From: Ustilago trichophora | Lineage: Eukaryota; Basidiomycota; Ustilaginomycetes; Ustilaginales; Ustilaginaceae | Direction of reading: 5' to 3' | Assembly: GCA_900323505.1 (NCBI GenBank) | Contig: OOIN01000012.1 | Location: forward strand, 124,001 to 188,000 | Length of the DNA: 64,000 nt | Shown: positions 44,449 to 55,127 of the stretch, piece by piece | Numbering within the stretch: the stretch's first letter is position 1 | Layout of the letters: each line of letters starts with the position of its first letter | Position numbers and translations under genes: made by a program | Notes under the pieces: generated by a model | Told to the model about the DNA's origin: nothing | Seen by the model: only the letters and a program-made list of their open reading frames with translations | Databases searched by the model: none

Positions 44449-45485
44449 GAATGCGGTGGTGTTTTGCTAAGCAGTGAGTCGAGATGCGTGATTTCAAGGC
44501 GGAAGGACGGAGGGATGCGAGCGCTCGAATACAGTAGTTGAGCTCTGAGACAAATTGATTATGAAAGACGGGTATCCAGGAATCGTTGCGATGGAAGAGA
44601 GCGGGGTTGTCAGACGAGCATACCGTGGGATCGGAGGATCGTGAGTCGATTGTCAAGAGCGAGCGTGAGAAGACTCCGAGGATGAGTGTGATGAGATGTC
44701 GATGCTAGATACAGTAGGAAGAGTGCAAATCAGAGCGAATGACGCCTAAGATGAGAGGATGCAGTGCGTTGTGATGAAACGCCGAACCGATATAAACCGA
44801 AGCGAGGCTTGGTGGGACTCAAGAGCAAGACGTGTTGGGATGAAAACAAGCCGCAAAGACTCAAAGTCGAGATGTGATGACTGATGTAGCGAGCGAAATA
44901 GGTGATGTTGTGAAGAGATTCGATGCAAGAATGTGGCGAGTGTCCTACTAGGAGAGCTGACAATCTTGTCAAGCTAGGACACGGTCGAGATGAGCTTGCA
45001 AGCCTCTGAATCCAAGTCGCCGTGGGATGTGGGACGATGGCGGTTGATGTATATCAACAAGGTGACAGATTCGTTAGACAAGAGTCGAAAAGGATACGAG
45101 CAGATGAGAAAGAGAGAAGAAGGGTGGTCGGGGTTGAGCTGCAATACATGCAAATACAAGTGCAGATGCAGAAGCAAAAGCAGAAGCAGAAGCAGATGCA
45201 GATGCCGACCAGATGAGTGAAGCTGTGTCAGTGTCATTTGCGAATCACGGATCGCGGAACTCGAAATTTACAGTACCTCAGTGTCTCTCGCTCAGGGAGG
45301 ACCACCGGCTGTTTCGCAGGCAGAACAGCCATCTCACGTCGGCACCTCGTGGGGATCACATACAGGTTGTTCACTACTCTTATGGTGTGATTCAGCTTGC
45401 TTTCAATGCGAGTTATATGTATGTCTATGATACAGCGTGATATGTCAAGTGCGTAAAAGAATCAAGGAAAAAAAAAAATAGTCGC
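44308..45485. other. Intergenic upstream of the YTH gene
   Basis: Contains a (GTC)n run at 44417-44449 and a GCAGAA/GCAGAT-rich stretch at about 45169-45210. No gene supported; it is the YTH promoter and the MFS gene 3' flank. Confidence 0.6.
44417..44449. repeat. (GTC)n trinucleotide microsatellite
   Basis: About eleven uninterrupted units, in the probable 5' region of the YTH gene. Confidence 0.95.
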
Positions 45486-47510
45486 TCAATCGTGTTGCGC
45501 TTGCTGCTTTTCGGGATCCTTCTTGGCTGCCGCTTCCTTCTTGGCCTGCTTGAGACCGTTGCGGTCAAAGGCGCTCGTCGTGTTCAGACTGTCTTGAGGA
45601 AGCTTGCCTTCCTTCTCCAACTCTTGGCGCACCTTGAGGTCCAGAGCCGGAGCAAACTTGCTCCATCCCCGGATCTTGCTTCCATAAATGTAAAAGATGT
45701 ACGGGAACGGAGTCAAGGCCAATGCTACAAACCCAAACAGCGACAAGCCCCAGTTGACGCCCAGTGCTTGCAGCTCTGGTCGCATGATCAGCGGGAACGC
45801 CGCACCAATGGCCGATCGGAAGATCGTGTTGGCCGCCAGCGCCGATGCCGCATACATCATGTAGCAGTCAACAATGTAGCTGAGCAACGAGATGAAGACC
45901 AGCGTGAAGCTGATCCCCACTGGAATCAGCGCCAACGCAGGCACATACCAAGGCACCGCCACGTACTCTCCCGTCCAACCCAGCCAGAAAGCGCCCAACA
46001 CAAGAATCGGGCCTGCAATCAGAGATCCCCACAATCTCTCTTCGGGTGGCGGCGTGTTGTGCCAGAATGGTGCCAGCTGCCGATATCGAAGTTGTACCAA
46101 CACGTTGATGATACCACCAATGGTAGTACCCAGACCGACAGCGATAAAGATCAAGCCAGATTCACCCAAGTTGAAGCCTCGCTTCATCTCAAAGATGACG
46201 GGTACCGCTTCAAACAGTCCGTACAGGATGCCGTACACAACCGAAAGGTAGATTGTGATGAGCACAAGGATGGGTTCCTGCACCAAAATCTGGAACGGCC
46301 TCAGCAAAGTGCGGTGCGCAATGCCGCCGATGGACCAGTCGCTTTTTTCGTGAGGTGCATAAAGATCCTTGTTGCCTTCAGGGTCGAGCTTGCGCAATCG
46401 TTTGGCCTTTCGCAAAAGTAAAACAGGCGCGAACGTCTCCGGCATGAAGAGCACGATGAGCACCCAACAGAGCGCTGCAAAGATCATCATGACCCAAAAT
46501 ACCCATCGCCATCCCAGGTAGCTTTGTGTTACAAACCCCCCGATAATGGGACCCAACACCGGTCCAATGAACACAGCGCACGAGAAGAGACTCATGGCAA
46601 AGCCTCTACCCACAGGGTCCCACATATCAGCGATGACACCCCCAGAAATCGTCAGAGGTGCGGCTGCACAGGTACCGCTGATGAATCGAGTGATCAAGAG
46701 CGTTTGTGGATTCTGTGCCAGCGCTTGTCCAAGAATGAACAATGTGTACATCAACATGGAAACGCTAAGCACGACTTTGCGGCCCACCAGCTCTGACGTT
46801 GTCGACCAAAGGATCGGACCCAGGCAATAACCGGCAAGGAAGATCGAAGTGATAAGAGTTGCAGTCACAGTGCCGATTCTGAACTGCTGAGCCAATTGTT
46901 GCGTGGCCGACGAGGGAGCCGAAGATGCAAATGTGACGTTGACCGTGAGGAAAGAGGCAAGAAGGGTGAGTCTCCACTTTTTTGCCTGCGACCAATTTTG
47001 TGGGTTTTCAGGGTCGTTCGGACCGTCCCAGTCGACCTGATTGGGGTCATTGGTCTCATCTGGATTGCCGCGCGGACGACCTTGCTCGGACTGATCATCG
47101 CTGTTGTCATTGTCCTGCTGACGGTGAATGCCCTGCTTTGACTTGGACGCGTTTGGATGTGTTGGAGAGGGCGGTACGCGTGTTGAATCGTCACTGTCTG
47201 ATCCTTCAGATGGACCAACAGGTTGGTATGCGCGGTCTCGAGGATCTCGAGGATCATCTCCACCATATCGCGCGGTTCTACGAAAGATGGTCTCGGCTTC
47301 GACGTCAAGCTCGTCCGAAGTGGATCCGGGTCGATGCGACTCGATCTTGGATGGTCTTGAGGCTTGAGAGGTGCCTTTGGGTGTTTGTCCCATAACTCGC
47401 TTCTCTACTTCATGAAACCAGCCATGCTTGGGTGCATGGATACGACCCTTGGGTGTGCGGCCGGCTTGATCGACACCGCCAGCACTAGTAGGTTGTGTAT
47501 CTTGCGACAT
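45486..47510 (-). CDS. MFS transporter, DHA1 drug/polyamine antiporter type (Tpo/Flr1-like)
   Basis: A single exon of 674 codons from ATG 47510. A long hydrophilic cytoplasmic N-terminus (about 180 residues) ends in WDGPNDPENPQNWSQAKKW, the motif that precedes TM1 in fungal DHA1 transporters. Twelve hydrophobic segments follow. The loop 2-3 motif is ELVGRKVVLSVSM, and TM5 carries the antiporter-type VLGPIIGGFV. MPETFAPVLLLRKAKRLRK begins the central loop. Proton-coupled export of drugs, polyamines or similar compounds is the family role; substrate cannot be told from sequence. The C-terminus is Lys/Gln-rich. The plasma membrane is the likely site. Confidence 0.94.
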   Translation of the reverse strand: MSQDTQPTSAGGVDQAGRTPKGRIHAPKHGWFHEVEKRVMGQTPKGTSQASRPSKIESHRPGSTSDELDVEAETIFRRTARYGGDDPRDPRDRAYQPVGPSEGSDSDDSTRVPPSPTHPNASKSKQGIHRQQDNDNSDDQSEQGRPRGNPDETNDPNQVDWDGPNDPENPQNWSQAKKWRLTLLASFLTVNVTFASSAPSSATQQLAQQFRIGTVTATLITSIFLAGYCLGPILWSTTSELVGRKVVLSVSMLMYTLFILGQALAQNPQTLLITRFISGTCAAAPLTISGGVIADMWDPVGRGFAMSLFSCAVFIGPVLGPIIGGFVTQSYLGWRWVFWVMMIFAALCWVLIVLFMPETFAPVLLLRKAKRLRKLDPEGNKDLYAPHEKSDWSIGGIAHRTLLRPFQILVQEPILVLITIYLSVVYGILYGLFEAVPVIFEMKRGFNLGESGLIFIAVGLGTTIGGIINVLVQLRYRQLAPFWHNTPPPEERLWGSLIAGPILVLGAFWLGWTGEYVAVPWYVPALALIPVGISFTLVFISLLSYIVDCYMMYAASALAANTIFRSAIGAAFPLIMRPELQALGVNWGLSLFGFVALALTPFPYIFYIYGSKIRGWSKFAPALDLKVRQELEKEGKLPQDSLNTTSAFDRNGLKQAKKEAAAKKDPEKQQAQHD

Positions 47511-48880
47511 GTTGGTGAGGGCCAGCTCTACGATAGCTGCAAGATCTCGAGCAACAATACCAAAGGTGGAGATGGTGGTGTTTGTACAAAAAGCAAGATT
47601 CCATCTTCAAGAGATGGGCTTTTTGTTCAAGCAAGGTGAATAGCGGAACGGCAAAGCAATTTGTTTTGTGCTCAGGTACAGTATACACAAGTGGACCCGG
47701 AAAGCTACGTCAGAGTGGAAAATTCTACAGGTACCCTGCTTCAAGATGGCGCCAAGCGAACCAAATACGACCAAAGCTTCGGTCGGCGAATAAATCGAGC
47801 GGGAAATGGAAAGCTTCGGCATGGGCAGAGAGGAGCGTGGCTGCGTCTCTGTGCTTACTCACAGCGGCGGATGCAGAAGCCGACCGAATTGTGGAAGCCA
47901 AAGAACACAATGAGCATTGCATTCGCAGTGCGCATCCGCTGCGGGCCATAGCGTCACATTTTCTCGACAGCTAGACAGCCTATTGAAAGAGAAAATGCTT
48001 GGCATGGAATGCGGACGGACGTGGTCATGCTTTGTGCGAAGACACTGGATGCCACGACTGGATGAGCTTGACAGCAGACGAGAGAGTAAGGCAATGGTGC
48101 TGAATGACGAGACGAGTGACTTTGTTATCCGCGGCAGAGAGACGAAGCGGGGATTGGGCTGGACGACGTCTTCATCAGGTAAGCCTGAGAATGGGACGGC
48201 AAACCGAGCGCAAAATGACAGCTGAGGGAGCAGCTATTGAGCGTATTGAGCGCACGAAATTTGAATTCTACGAAACCCTGCGTCATCAATTCAAGAAGCA
48301 CGCGGATTTGAGACGCCGTCCAAGAAGCAAAGTGGTCCACACCACACGTTTGATTCCCATTAGATCCTCTGGTATCCATTATGTTGGACTGTCGCATTCG
48401 AAAAGATAAAGTGTTAACAAGCGCGGATATTTGGGCACGACTGTACATCGCGGCAGCAGGAAAGGGGGGCGCGCACATTCCGCGGCCTTTTTTTTTCCCT
48501 CCAGAGCTCTAATCTGTACCATTTTGACCATTCCACTGTACAGTACTGTACACGCAGCAAAGTCAGCTAAGGTGTTACAATAGCTGGAGGAATTATATCA
48601 TCGGCTCAGAACTCGACCGATAACCCGATCAGAGTGACAAGGACGATGTGCAAACAAAAAGAAGTGATTGTTTGCTATGCTAACTTACGCGATTAGAGTA
48701 AGACGCGGCACATGTCGATCCTGCTGGCGTTGACGCGTCCTAACGAGGACAAGTGGAGGAAAGACGCACGGATCGACGCGGTGATTACCAACGGCATCAA
48801 CTCGGAACGGAAAAAAGTTTGATCCTGTTTTTGCGTCGACCTAAGCCATCGACCACCTTTCGAAGAGTTTATTGCCGTCG

Positions 48881-48998
<118 letters not shown>

Positions 48999-50053
48999 AA
49001 GGCTGCTGTAGCACACTCCTTTTCCAAGAATGGACAGGAGGTTACAAACGGACAGATGCGCGATGCGGCAGACTCGTTGCCGTTACAGCAATCCGCACGT
49101 GCGAAAATCACGATTGCGACATTTGGGCTACAGCTTTCGCCAGGCCTTTTCTCCGCAGCATTTGACCCTCTGTAACGGATTGATCGATTCATGTAAACAT
49201 GTCAAAGCACATGTCGAGAAAGAAAAAAAGGCAAAGGCCCATGCCTCCTACAAGGCATTACAAGGTCTACTGGGGCAGCGACCGTGTTGGTCATCCTGTA
49301 CAGTAATCGAGAGACCCCAGGGCATTTCGGAGTTGTTTGACTGACCCACGCTCGGATTGAGAGAGACAAGGACTGCACCACCATTCAAGCCGCCGCCGGT
49401 AGAAACACAACGATGTCTGGTTTTCCAGCTCGGATGCTCCAGCTACTGTAGATTCGAGCGATCGCGCACTGTGTTGCTGTAGCGACGGAAGCAAGTCGAA
49501 TTCATTTGTGGGGTTTGCTTGGAGGCATACGCCCGCTCAACCAGTCGTTCCTCGAGCGATTGGGTGCAAAGGCGATCCGGGTGACATGGTCATTGGGGCG
49601 TCACCTGGGATTTGGCGTACGCTACAGTATACACTGGCAGCTAGAGTGCCTCGGGCGAGGATTAGGTGAGAATTCAGGGTCTAGCAGCTATTCAGGGCAG
49701 CATGCTTTTGTAAGGTGGGGGCAAGCAGGTCGACCTCATAGCGTCGAGCCGTGTATCGAATCGATCGACTGCTGTACCGCCTCGTATTGTACATAACCCA
49801 AGTGGAGGATCAACAAAAACAAGAAGAAAAGCACTCGCATAGTGCCGAGTTTCCGCCCCTTGTCAAGATTGGCTGCAGCGCTGCTGGCTGTGAAAACCAA
49901 AAAAAAAAAAAAAAAAGAAAAAAGAAAATAAATTTCGCCAAGACGGAGAGCCGTGCACATCGCTGGAAGAAATTCAGAGTGAGTTAGTTTGTGCAACTGT
50001 CTTCTTATCGAGCACAGATCAGATCAAGAAGCGCTATCGAGCCAAGGTGCTCA

Positions 50054-50101
<48 letters not shown>
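50054..50101. repeat. (CCAG)n tetranucleotide microsatellite
   Basis: About twelve uninterrupted units. Confidence 0.95.
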
Positions 50102-50825
50102 TGCGTCGATCCAAACTGTTGACACAAATCCTGCAACGCTTCCGTCAGACAACAGCAAACCACAGCAAACCACGCAATTCCACGCCAGCTCGCTCCATCT
50201 GCTCGACTATCAGCTGTACCGTACAGTACTGTACTGTACTGTACCTAACCAAGACGGGAGGACAGATTGCCATCTGCTGTTCCATTTTCTTTCCTTTTTT
50301 TGTTTCCTTTTTGGTCCGTGGAGCTCAGGTCATAAAATCGTGTTTGAGCCATATCCCGAAGCTGAGCTCGTTGCCCATTCGACTGCATATATCCATTTCC
50401 AGTTGCTATCCGATCCCCTCCTCATCCCTCCATCATCACCGGAGACTCGGTCGCACATTGCCCACTTCAACTGTAGATATCATACTTTCCTCGCCATCGC
50501 TCTTCGCACCTTTAAAGCTCATAACCAATTCAGCAGCGCTCACGCATAAAGCCTAGGCTCGTTTGCTACAATCGCTGACCTCGGCATCTGCGATCAATCG
50601 TCTCTAGCAAAGTCGTCGCGCTTGCTTTCCGCACATCAGACACCCGCTCGTTTTGCGTCAGGTACGCAAAACAGTCTTGAGCCAGCTCAGTCAAGCAAGA
50701 AATCCAAGCCCAAGAAGCCCTCTTACATCCACCGTCACGCCTTGGTCACCTATCCGATTGGAAAGCCCTACGAGCATAGATCAATACACTCGCATTAAAA
50801 GCGTAACAACGTCACTACAGGAACC

Positions 50826-52139
50826 ATGTTGCAAGCAAAAACCGATTACTTTGGCTCAGAATCTCCGCTTAGCCGCACATCAAGCGCAGGAGCAAGCCCG
50901 TCAGCCTCGGCCATGCTCAGTCCAGCATCCAGCTCGGTCACCACATCGCAACTCTCCTTGCTTGCTTTCGATTCGCAGAGCAACTCGCCATCCACATCCG
51001 CCTGTACTTCCGTCAGCGATCTCTCCTCGGAAGTCGACCAGCTTTCGCTTGCCAACCCAGGTCGCACCGCCGATCAAGCTCTTCCTACTCGAGCCAGCAA
51101 CAGCGCCAACGGTCTCAACCATGAGCCAGAATGCAGTACAGAGGACAGTGAGGCGGCCGCCATTGAGGCCGAGAACCGAAGAGTAGAGCAAGAGCTCGAC
51201 TCGGCTTTGGCATTTGGTACACAGATCGTTCAACGAGAGGCTCGTGCGCTGGCCATGGCCGCAAAGCGTCTTTCAAAACACTCGGTGCAGCAGGATGGCT
51301 TCCGTCAGGCGGTTCGACTCGTCATGCGAGCAACCACGGGCGAACGCGGAGGCAAGGTGGTCCTTACTGGTGTAGGAAAGAGCGGAATCATTGCCAAGAA
51401 GCTCTCAGCTACCTTTCTCTCTCTCGGCACCCCATCCATGTTCCTCCATCCGACAGAAGCGTTGCATGGTGACCTCGGACTGCTCACACCGCATCGTGAT
51501 GTTGTCATTGCTCTCTCTCACTCGGGCTCTTCTCCCGAAATTCTGGCTCTGATTCCTCACCTCAACGCTCGCAGATGTCCCATCATCGCATTGGTTGGAA
51601 AGCAAGAAAGCGCTCTAGTCAAAGCATCCGACGCCTGGATCGACTGCGCTACGGGCAAAGATGACCCTGATTCCGACTCGGAAGATGAGGACGACTTCAA
51701 CGACCAAGCCGAGGAAGCTGTCTCGTCTGACTCTGACGGCCATGCCGAGGCCAGCAGCTCCGCTATCGTCGGGCGAAGCATGAGCGAGCCCACGGCTGAA
51801 AACACCAACCACACAGCCATAGGTGCTCGCAGAGCCAGTGATCCTTGTGATTGCGGCAAGCAGCGCACGATTCGTAGGAGAAATCGAGTTGCACGACCAA
51901 CCACCGACGAAGCTTGGGATGAGGTCCCTGCTCCCTCGAGCAGCACCACCGTAGCTTTGGCGATGGGCGATGCTCTTGCTTTCTCTGTTACTCGTACCAA
52001 GGGATTCGGTTCAGCCATGTTTCGGTTCAATCATCCTGGCGGAAGCCTGGGAGCAAATTTCCGGTTGCAAGCCCAATCTTTGCCAACACTTGAGCCAAAG
52101 GGCGGCGAGAGTGCAGTTGCAACCCCGATAGCCGCCTGA
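50826..52139 (+). CDS. SIS-domain protein related to arabinose-5-phosphate isomerase (KdsD/GutQ-like)
   Basis: A single exon of 437 codons. A Ser-rich disordered leader (about 1-115) precedes a SIS domain. It has the hallmarks of bacterial KdsD: VVLTGVGKSGIIAKKLSATF, FLHPTEALHGDLGLLTPHRD, IALSHSGSSPEILALIPHL, and, late, APSSSTTVALAMGDALAFSV and FNHPGGSLGANF. Between the two halves (about residues 275-365) sits an insertion of roughly 90 residues, first strongly acidic (DDPDSDSEDEDDFNDQAEEA), then with a basic patch (RTIRRRNRVARPTTDEAW). The CBS pair found in KdsD and GutQ is absent. KdsD isomerises ribulose-5-phosphate and arabinose-5-phosphate for Kdo synthesis, which fungi do not make, so the substrate here is unknown. 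The core SIS residues look intact. Confidence 0.87.
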   Translation: MLQAKTDYFGSESPLSRTSSAGASPSASAMLSPASSSVTTSQLSLLAFDSQSNSPSTSACTSVSDLSSEVDQLSLANPGRTADQALPTRASNSANGLNHEPECSTEDSEAAAIEAENRRVEQELDSALAFGTQIVQREARALAMAAKRLSKHSVQQDGFRQAVRLVMRATTGERGGKVVLTGVGKSGIIAKKLSATFLSLGTPSMFLHPTEALHGDLGLLTPHRDVVIALSHSGSSPEILALIPHLNARRCPIIALVGKQESALVKASDAWIDCATGKDDPDSDSEDEDDFNDQAEEAVSSDSDGHAEASSSAIVGRSMSEPTAENTNHTAIGARRASDPCDCGKQRTIRRRNRVARPTTDEAWDEVPAPSSSTTVALAMGDALAFSVTRTKGFGSAMFRFNHPGGSLGANFRLQAQSLPTLEPKGGESAVATPIAA

Positions 52140-53985
52140 TCGCATGCCGATATGGACTTTTTCTTGTCTCACTTTAGAGTTGTCTCCCTTCACATCCTGT
52201 CTCTGTCCTCCTCTCGACCGCGTCTCGTTTGGCAACCAAGACCCTCGCGCTTTTCAATGAGGTCTATTGTACCAGTATCTTTGTCTTGACTTTCTATTCA
52301 CGCTTAACATATGAATCGGCTTGCAATCTCTCAAAGCATCGCTCTTCAATATTGCAGTGATTGACAGCTTGATTTTGTGAAAAGTGGGTACAAGGTTGAC
52401 CGGTGGGTGATGTGCATGACGCTGTTGAGATGCTGATGGCAGTTGGAATTTGTGTCGGAAGTCGGAGAAGCAATTGGTTGACGGGGGGGATTTTTAAGCG
52501 AGACCAAGCTAAAAAGCTCAAAATTGCACTCGGCTGAGGTTGAGGGGGCGAACCCCTTTTTTGTTCTCATTTTCGCTTGTACAGTACAGTACAAGAGGTT
52601 CACACGTTCCTCTCTTGGACGGCATCTGCAGATCGTCGACGTCTTTGCTAGTGGTTGTATAGTATGGACCCGCAAGATTGAAGTAGATTGAGCAATTTCG
52701 ACGTCAAAGAGCAAGACTGTGAGTGGATTTTTGCCCAGCTATCCAACTGTGCGAGAAATTAGGCGGTTGGGATTTCAGTGTCTACCATCATTCCTGCAAA
52801 GAGGTTGTTCACATTCATGATAATCGGGATAGCGTATAAAGCATCCTGAATGGTGACTACCTCTCAAATTCCTGCAAGCCGCGGCTGGAGTCAATGATCA
52901 AGAGCGTAGACATGACTTTTGCTGTGTGATTGTATGGCAAGATTGCGTTGCAGCGCGGCTAAAGCAAAAACGAGATGAGCATAGAAAAAGGTAGAGAGGA
53001 CAAGCGAACGGATTGTGATCTTCCGTAAAAAGGTCAGATCCGATTTGCCGCTGCTTGCCGCTTTCAGACACTGCAAGGCTGATCTGATCGTGGTGCGGAT
53101 GAGCAGAACCCTTCATTATCCGCCGGAAAACACTTTGCCGCTGCGTTTTAGTGGCGCCACAGTAGATACGCCAATCCAACCTTCGGAATAGACTCTTCCA
53201 TGTCACAGCCGACGTCAACGCTCTTGTCCACGTCGACTTGTGCTCATTGTCATTGTGTTGTGCTGTAAATTGAAATGTGTGAGAAAAAAAAAACGAGTAA
53301 CGAGTGGGGTGTACTGTACAGAGTAGAATTAACCGAGATGCACGTTGCAGCGAGTCTAGTCCACCTCCAGGTACTCGACAGTAGGGACCGTCAATTTAGT
53401 GCAACCCTTCACGATATCAGGGTGGCGCAGATCATCACGTTGACTAGCAATGACATCAACATGCTACATATTTCCCTCTCATGCTTTCAACGTGGACGTG
53501 GACGTGGTCGCAAAGCTCACAAAGACTCGGCATTGCGTGCGTGGGGGGGAAACAATCAAGGTTTGAGCTATTGTCTCGGGTTGGCACCCATGGCTTTGTT
53601 GGTGGCGAAAAGGTGGACGAGTTCATGTCGCTTACAGTACACATACCGTGGTTGCTCGGCTAGTATGCTTTCTGAGCTTGCTTCTCGGCTGCTTGCTTTC
53701 CGATAATGGCCATGTCCGTCTCCCGACACTCGACCAGCATCAACAGGAAGAAGTGAGACGTTTCGCACGCAGTCTAGAAGCAGAACAGCGGCCATGAATC
53801 TGTGACCGAAACGGATTTTGCGTGTCTGGGATTCGACTTGATTCACCATGTGTGAGAGAGATGCTGCTCGTTGAGTTTGTTTGGGAGAGTTGACCCTCTT
53901 GTCGAAAAGTATAAGTACGCCATTCTTTGTCGTCGTGTTCGTTATGACCGCTCAGAAAAACACTTTCTTAAAACAAGCCATCAAC
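52140..53985. other. Intergenic between the SIS and GH25 genes
   Basis: No convincing gene. A 143-codon ATG frame at 53275-53706 has no recognisable domain. (TACAG)n-type sites lie near 52579, 53311 and 53634. Confidence 0.55.
53910..53915 (+). promoter_or_regulatory. TATA-like element of the GH25 gene
   Basis: TATAAG, about 76 bp upstream of the GH25 start codon. Confidence 0.45.
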
Positions 53986-54693
53986 ATGAAGTTTTCCACC
54001 ACCGCTCTCGTCGGTTCTCTTGCCGCTCTTGCCTCTTGCATTCAGGCCGCTCCTCTTGTCAAGAGAGTTTCCGGAACTCCGGGATTTGATATCAGTGGTT
54101 ATCAGCCCAATCCCAACTACTCGTCTGCAGTTGCCAACGGAGCAAAATTCGTCATCATCAAAGCTACCGAAGGTACCACCTTCAAATCTTCCTCCTTCTC
54201 TTCACAGTACAACGGTGCTACCAACGCCGGTCTCATGCGTGGCGCCTACCACTTTGCTCACCCTGATTCTTCCTCGGGATCTGCACAGGCGAAATTCTTC
54301 CTAGCTAACGGCGGTGGTTGGACCAACGATGGTCGTTCTCTACCAGGAACCATTGATCTAGAGTCTGTAAGCGGTAGCTCGACCTGCTACGGTCTCTCTC
54401 GCAGCGCACTTGTCAGTTGGATTCAGGACTTTGGCAATACTTACAAAGCTGCCACCGGTAGATACCCAATGATCTACACCAGTTCTGGATGGTGGAACCA
54501 GTGCGTAGCTTCTAGCGCTTTCGCAGCCGACTACCCCCTCTGGGTCGCCAACTACGGCGTTTCAAGCCCAAAAATCCCAACAGGCTTCACTTACTACTCG
54601 TTCTGGCAATACGCCGATTCCGGAACTTACCCAGGCGATCAGGATACCTGGAACGGCTCGCTCGATAGCCTCAAGACTTTTGCCCGTGGTTAA
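53986..54693 (+). CDS. Secreted GH25 lysozyme (Chalaropsis-type muramidase)
   Basis: ATG at 53986 (context ATCAACATGA) starts 235 residues. Residues 1-21 form a signal peptide (MKFSTTALVGSLAALASCIQ A). A short propeptide ends in Lys26-Arg27, a Kex2-type site. The GH25 fold follows: GFDISGYQPN (Asp35), VIIKATEGTTF, GAYHFAHP, TIDLES with Asp124/Glu126, and YYSFWQYADSGTYPG. GH25 enzymes cleave the MurNAc-GlcNAc bond of bacterial peptidoglycan, so this is an antibacterial secreted enzyme. In the smut-related yeast Moesziomyces a GH25 lysozyme has been reported to act in microbial antagonism on leaves, which is relevant context. The gene has no intron and stands alone. Confidence 0.95.
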   Translation: MKFSTTALVGSLAALASCIQAAPLVKRVSGTPGFDISGYQPNPNYSSAVANGAKFVIIKATEGTTFKSSSFSSQYNGATNAGLMRGAYHFAHPDSSSGSAQAKFFLANGGGWTNDGRSLPGTIDLESVSGSSTCYGLSRSALVSWIQDFGNTYKAATGRYPMIYTSSGWWNQCVASSAFAADYPLWVANYGVSSPKIPTGFTYYSFWQYADSGTYPGDQDTWNGSLDSLKTFARG

Positions 54694-55127
54694 GATGCAT
54701 GACCGAATCGTATCAACATGATGTCCTATCGTGCATATTGTTCTCGCTACATACAATGCCAGAGTCACATCTTTCACTTTCATTGACCAAGATGGAAACG
54801 CACAGCGTTAAATAGACTCCTTCTTTTTTTCTCATCGATCTCTTGATCAATTGCGAGCGTTTGACTGTCAAACATGCCCAGGCAGCAGCTGTACAAGTGC
54901 GCACTGCTTCACCCGTCTCAGAGTCATGTGTGCGAGAGAAAAAGAATCTACGTTGCAGTAAACGAAACAGAACATGTGAGAGCAGAGCTGCAAAAAGGAC
55001 AACGACAGAGAAGCCGGGAATGGCATCAGTTTTGATGAAGGAATGATCGGGGTAACCGTCAAGATGCTAGAAGTCGGCTCTTGTCGATGCGGTCGGTAAA
55101 GACGAACTACGAAGACGATGGCAACGT
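54694..55127. other. Convergent intergenic (GH25 / Ydj1-type)
   Basis: No gene. It carries both 3' flanks and a purine-rich stretch near 54930-55010. Confidence 0.6.

Noticed and set aside
45022..45220. 64-76-codon plus-strand frames ending in Gln/Lys or Cys/Lys/Ser repeats
   Set aside because: Produced by the GCAGAA/GCAGAT repeat stretch.
53275..53706. 143-codon ATG frame upstream of the GH25 gene
   Set aside because: No domain; overlaps pentamer sites; consistent with chance at this GC content.
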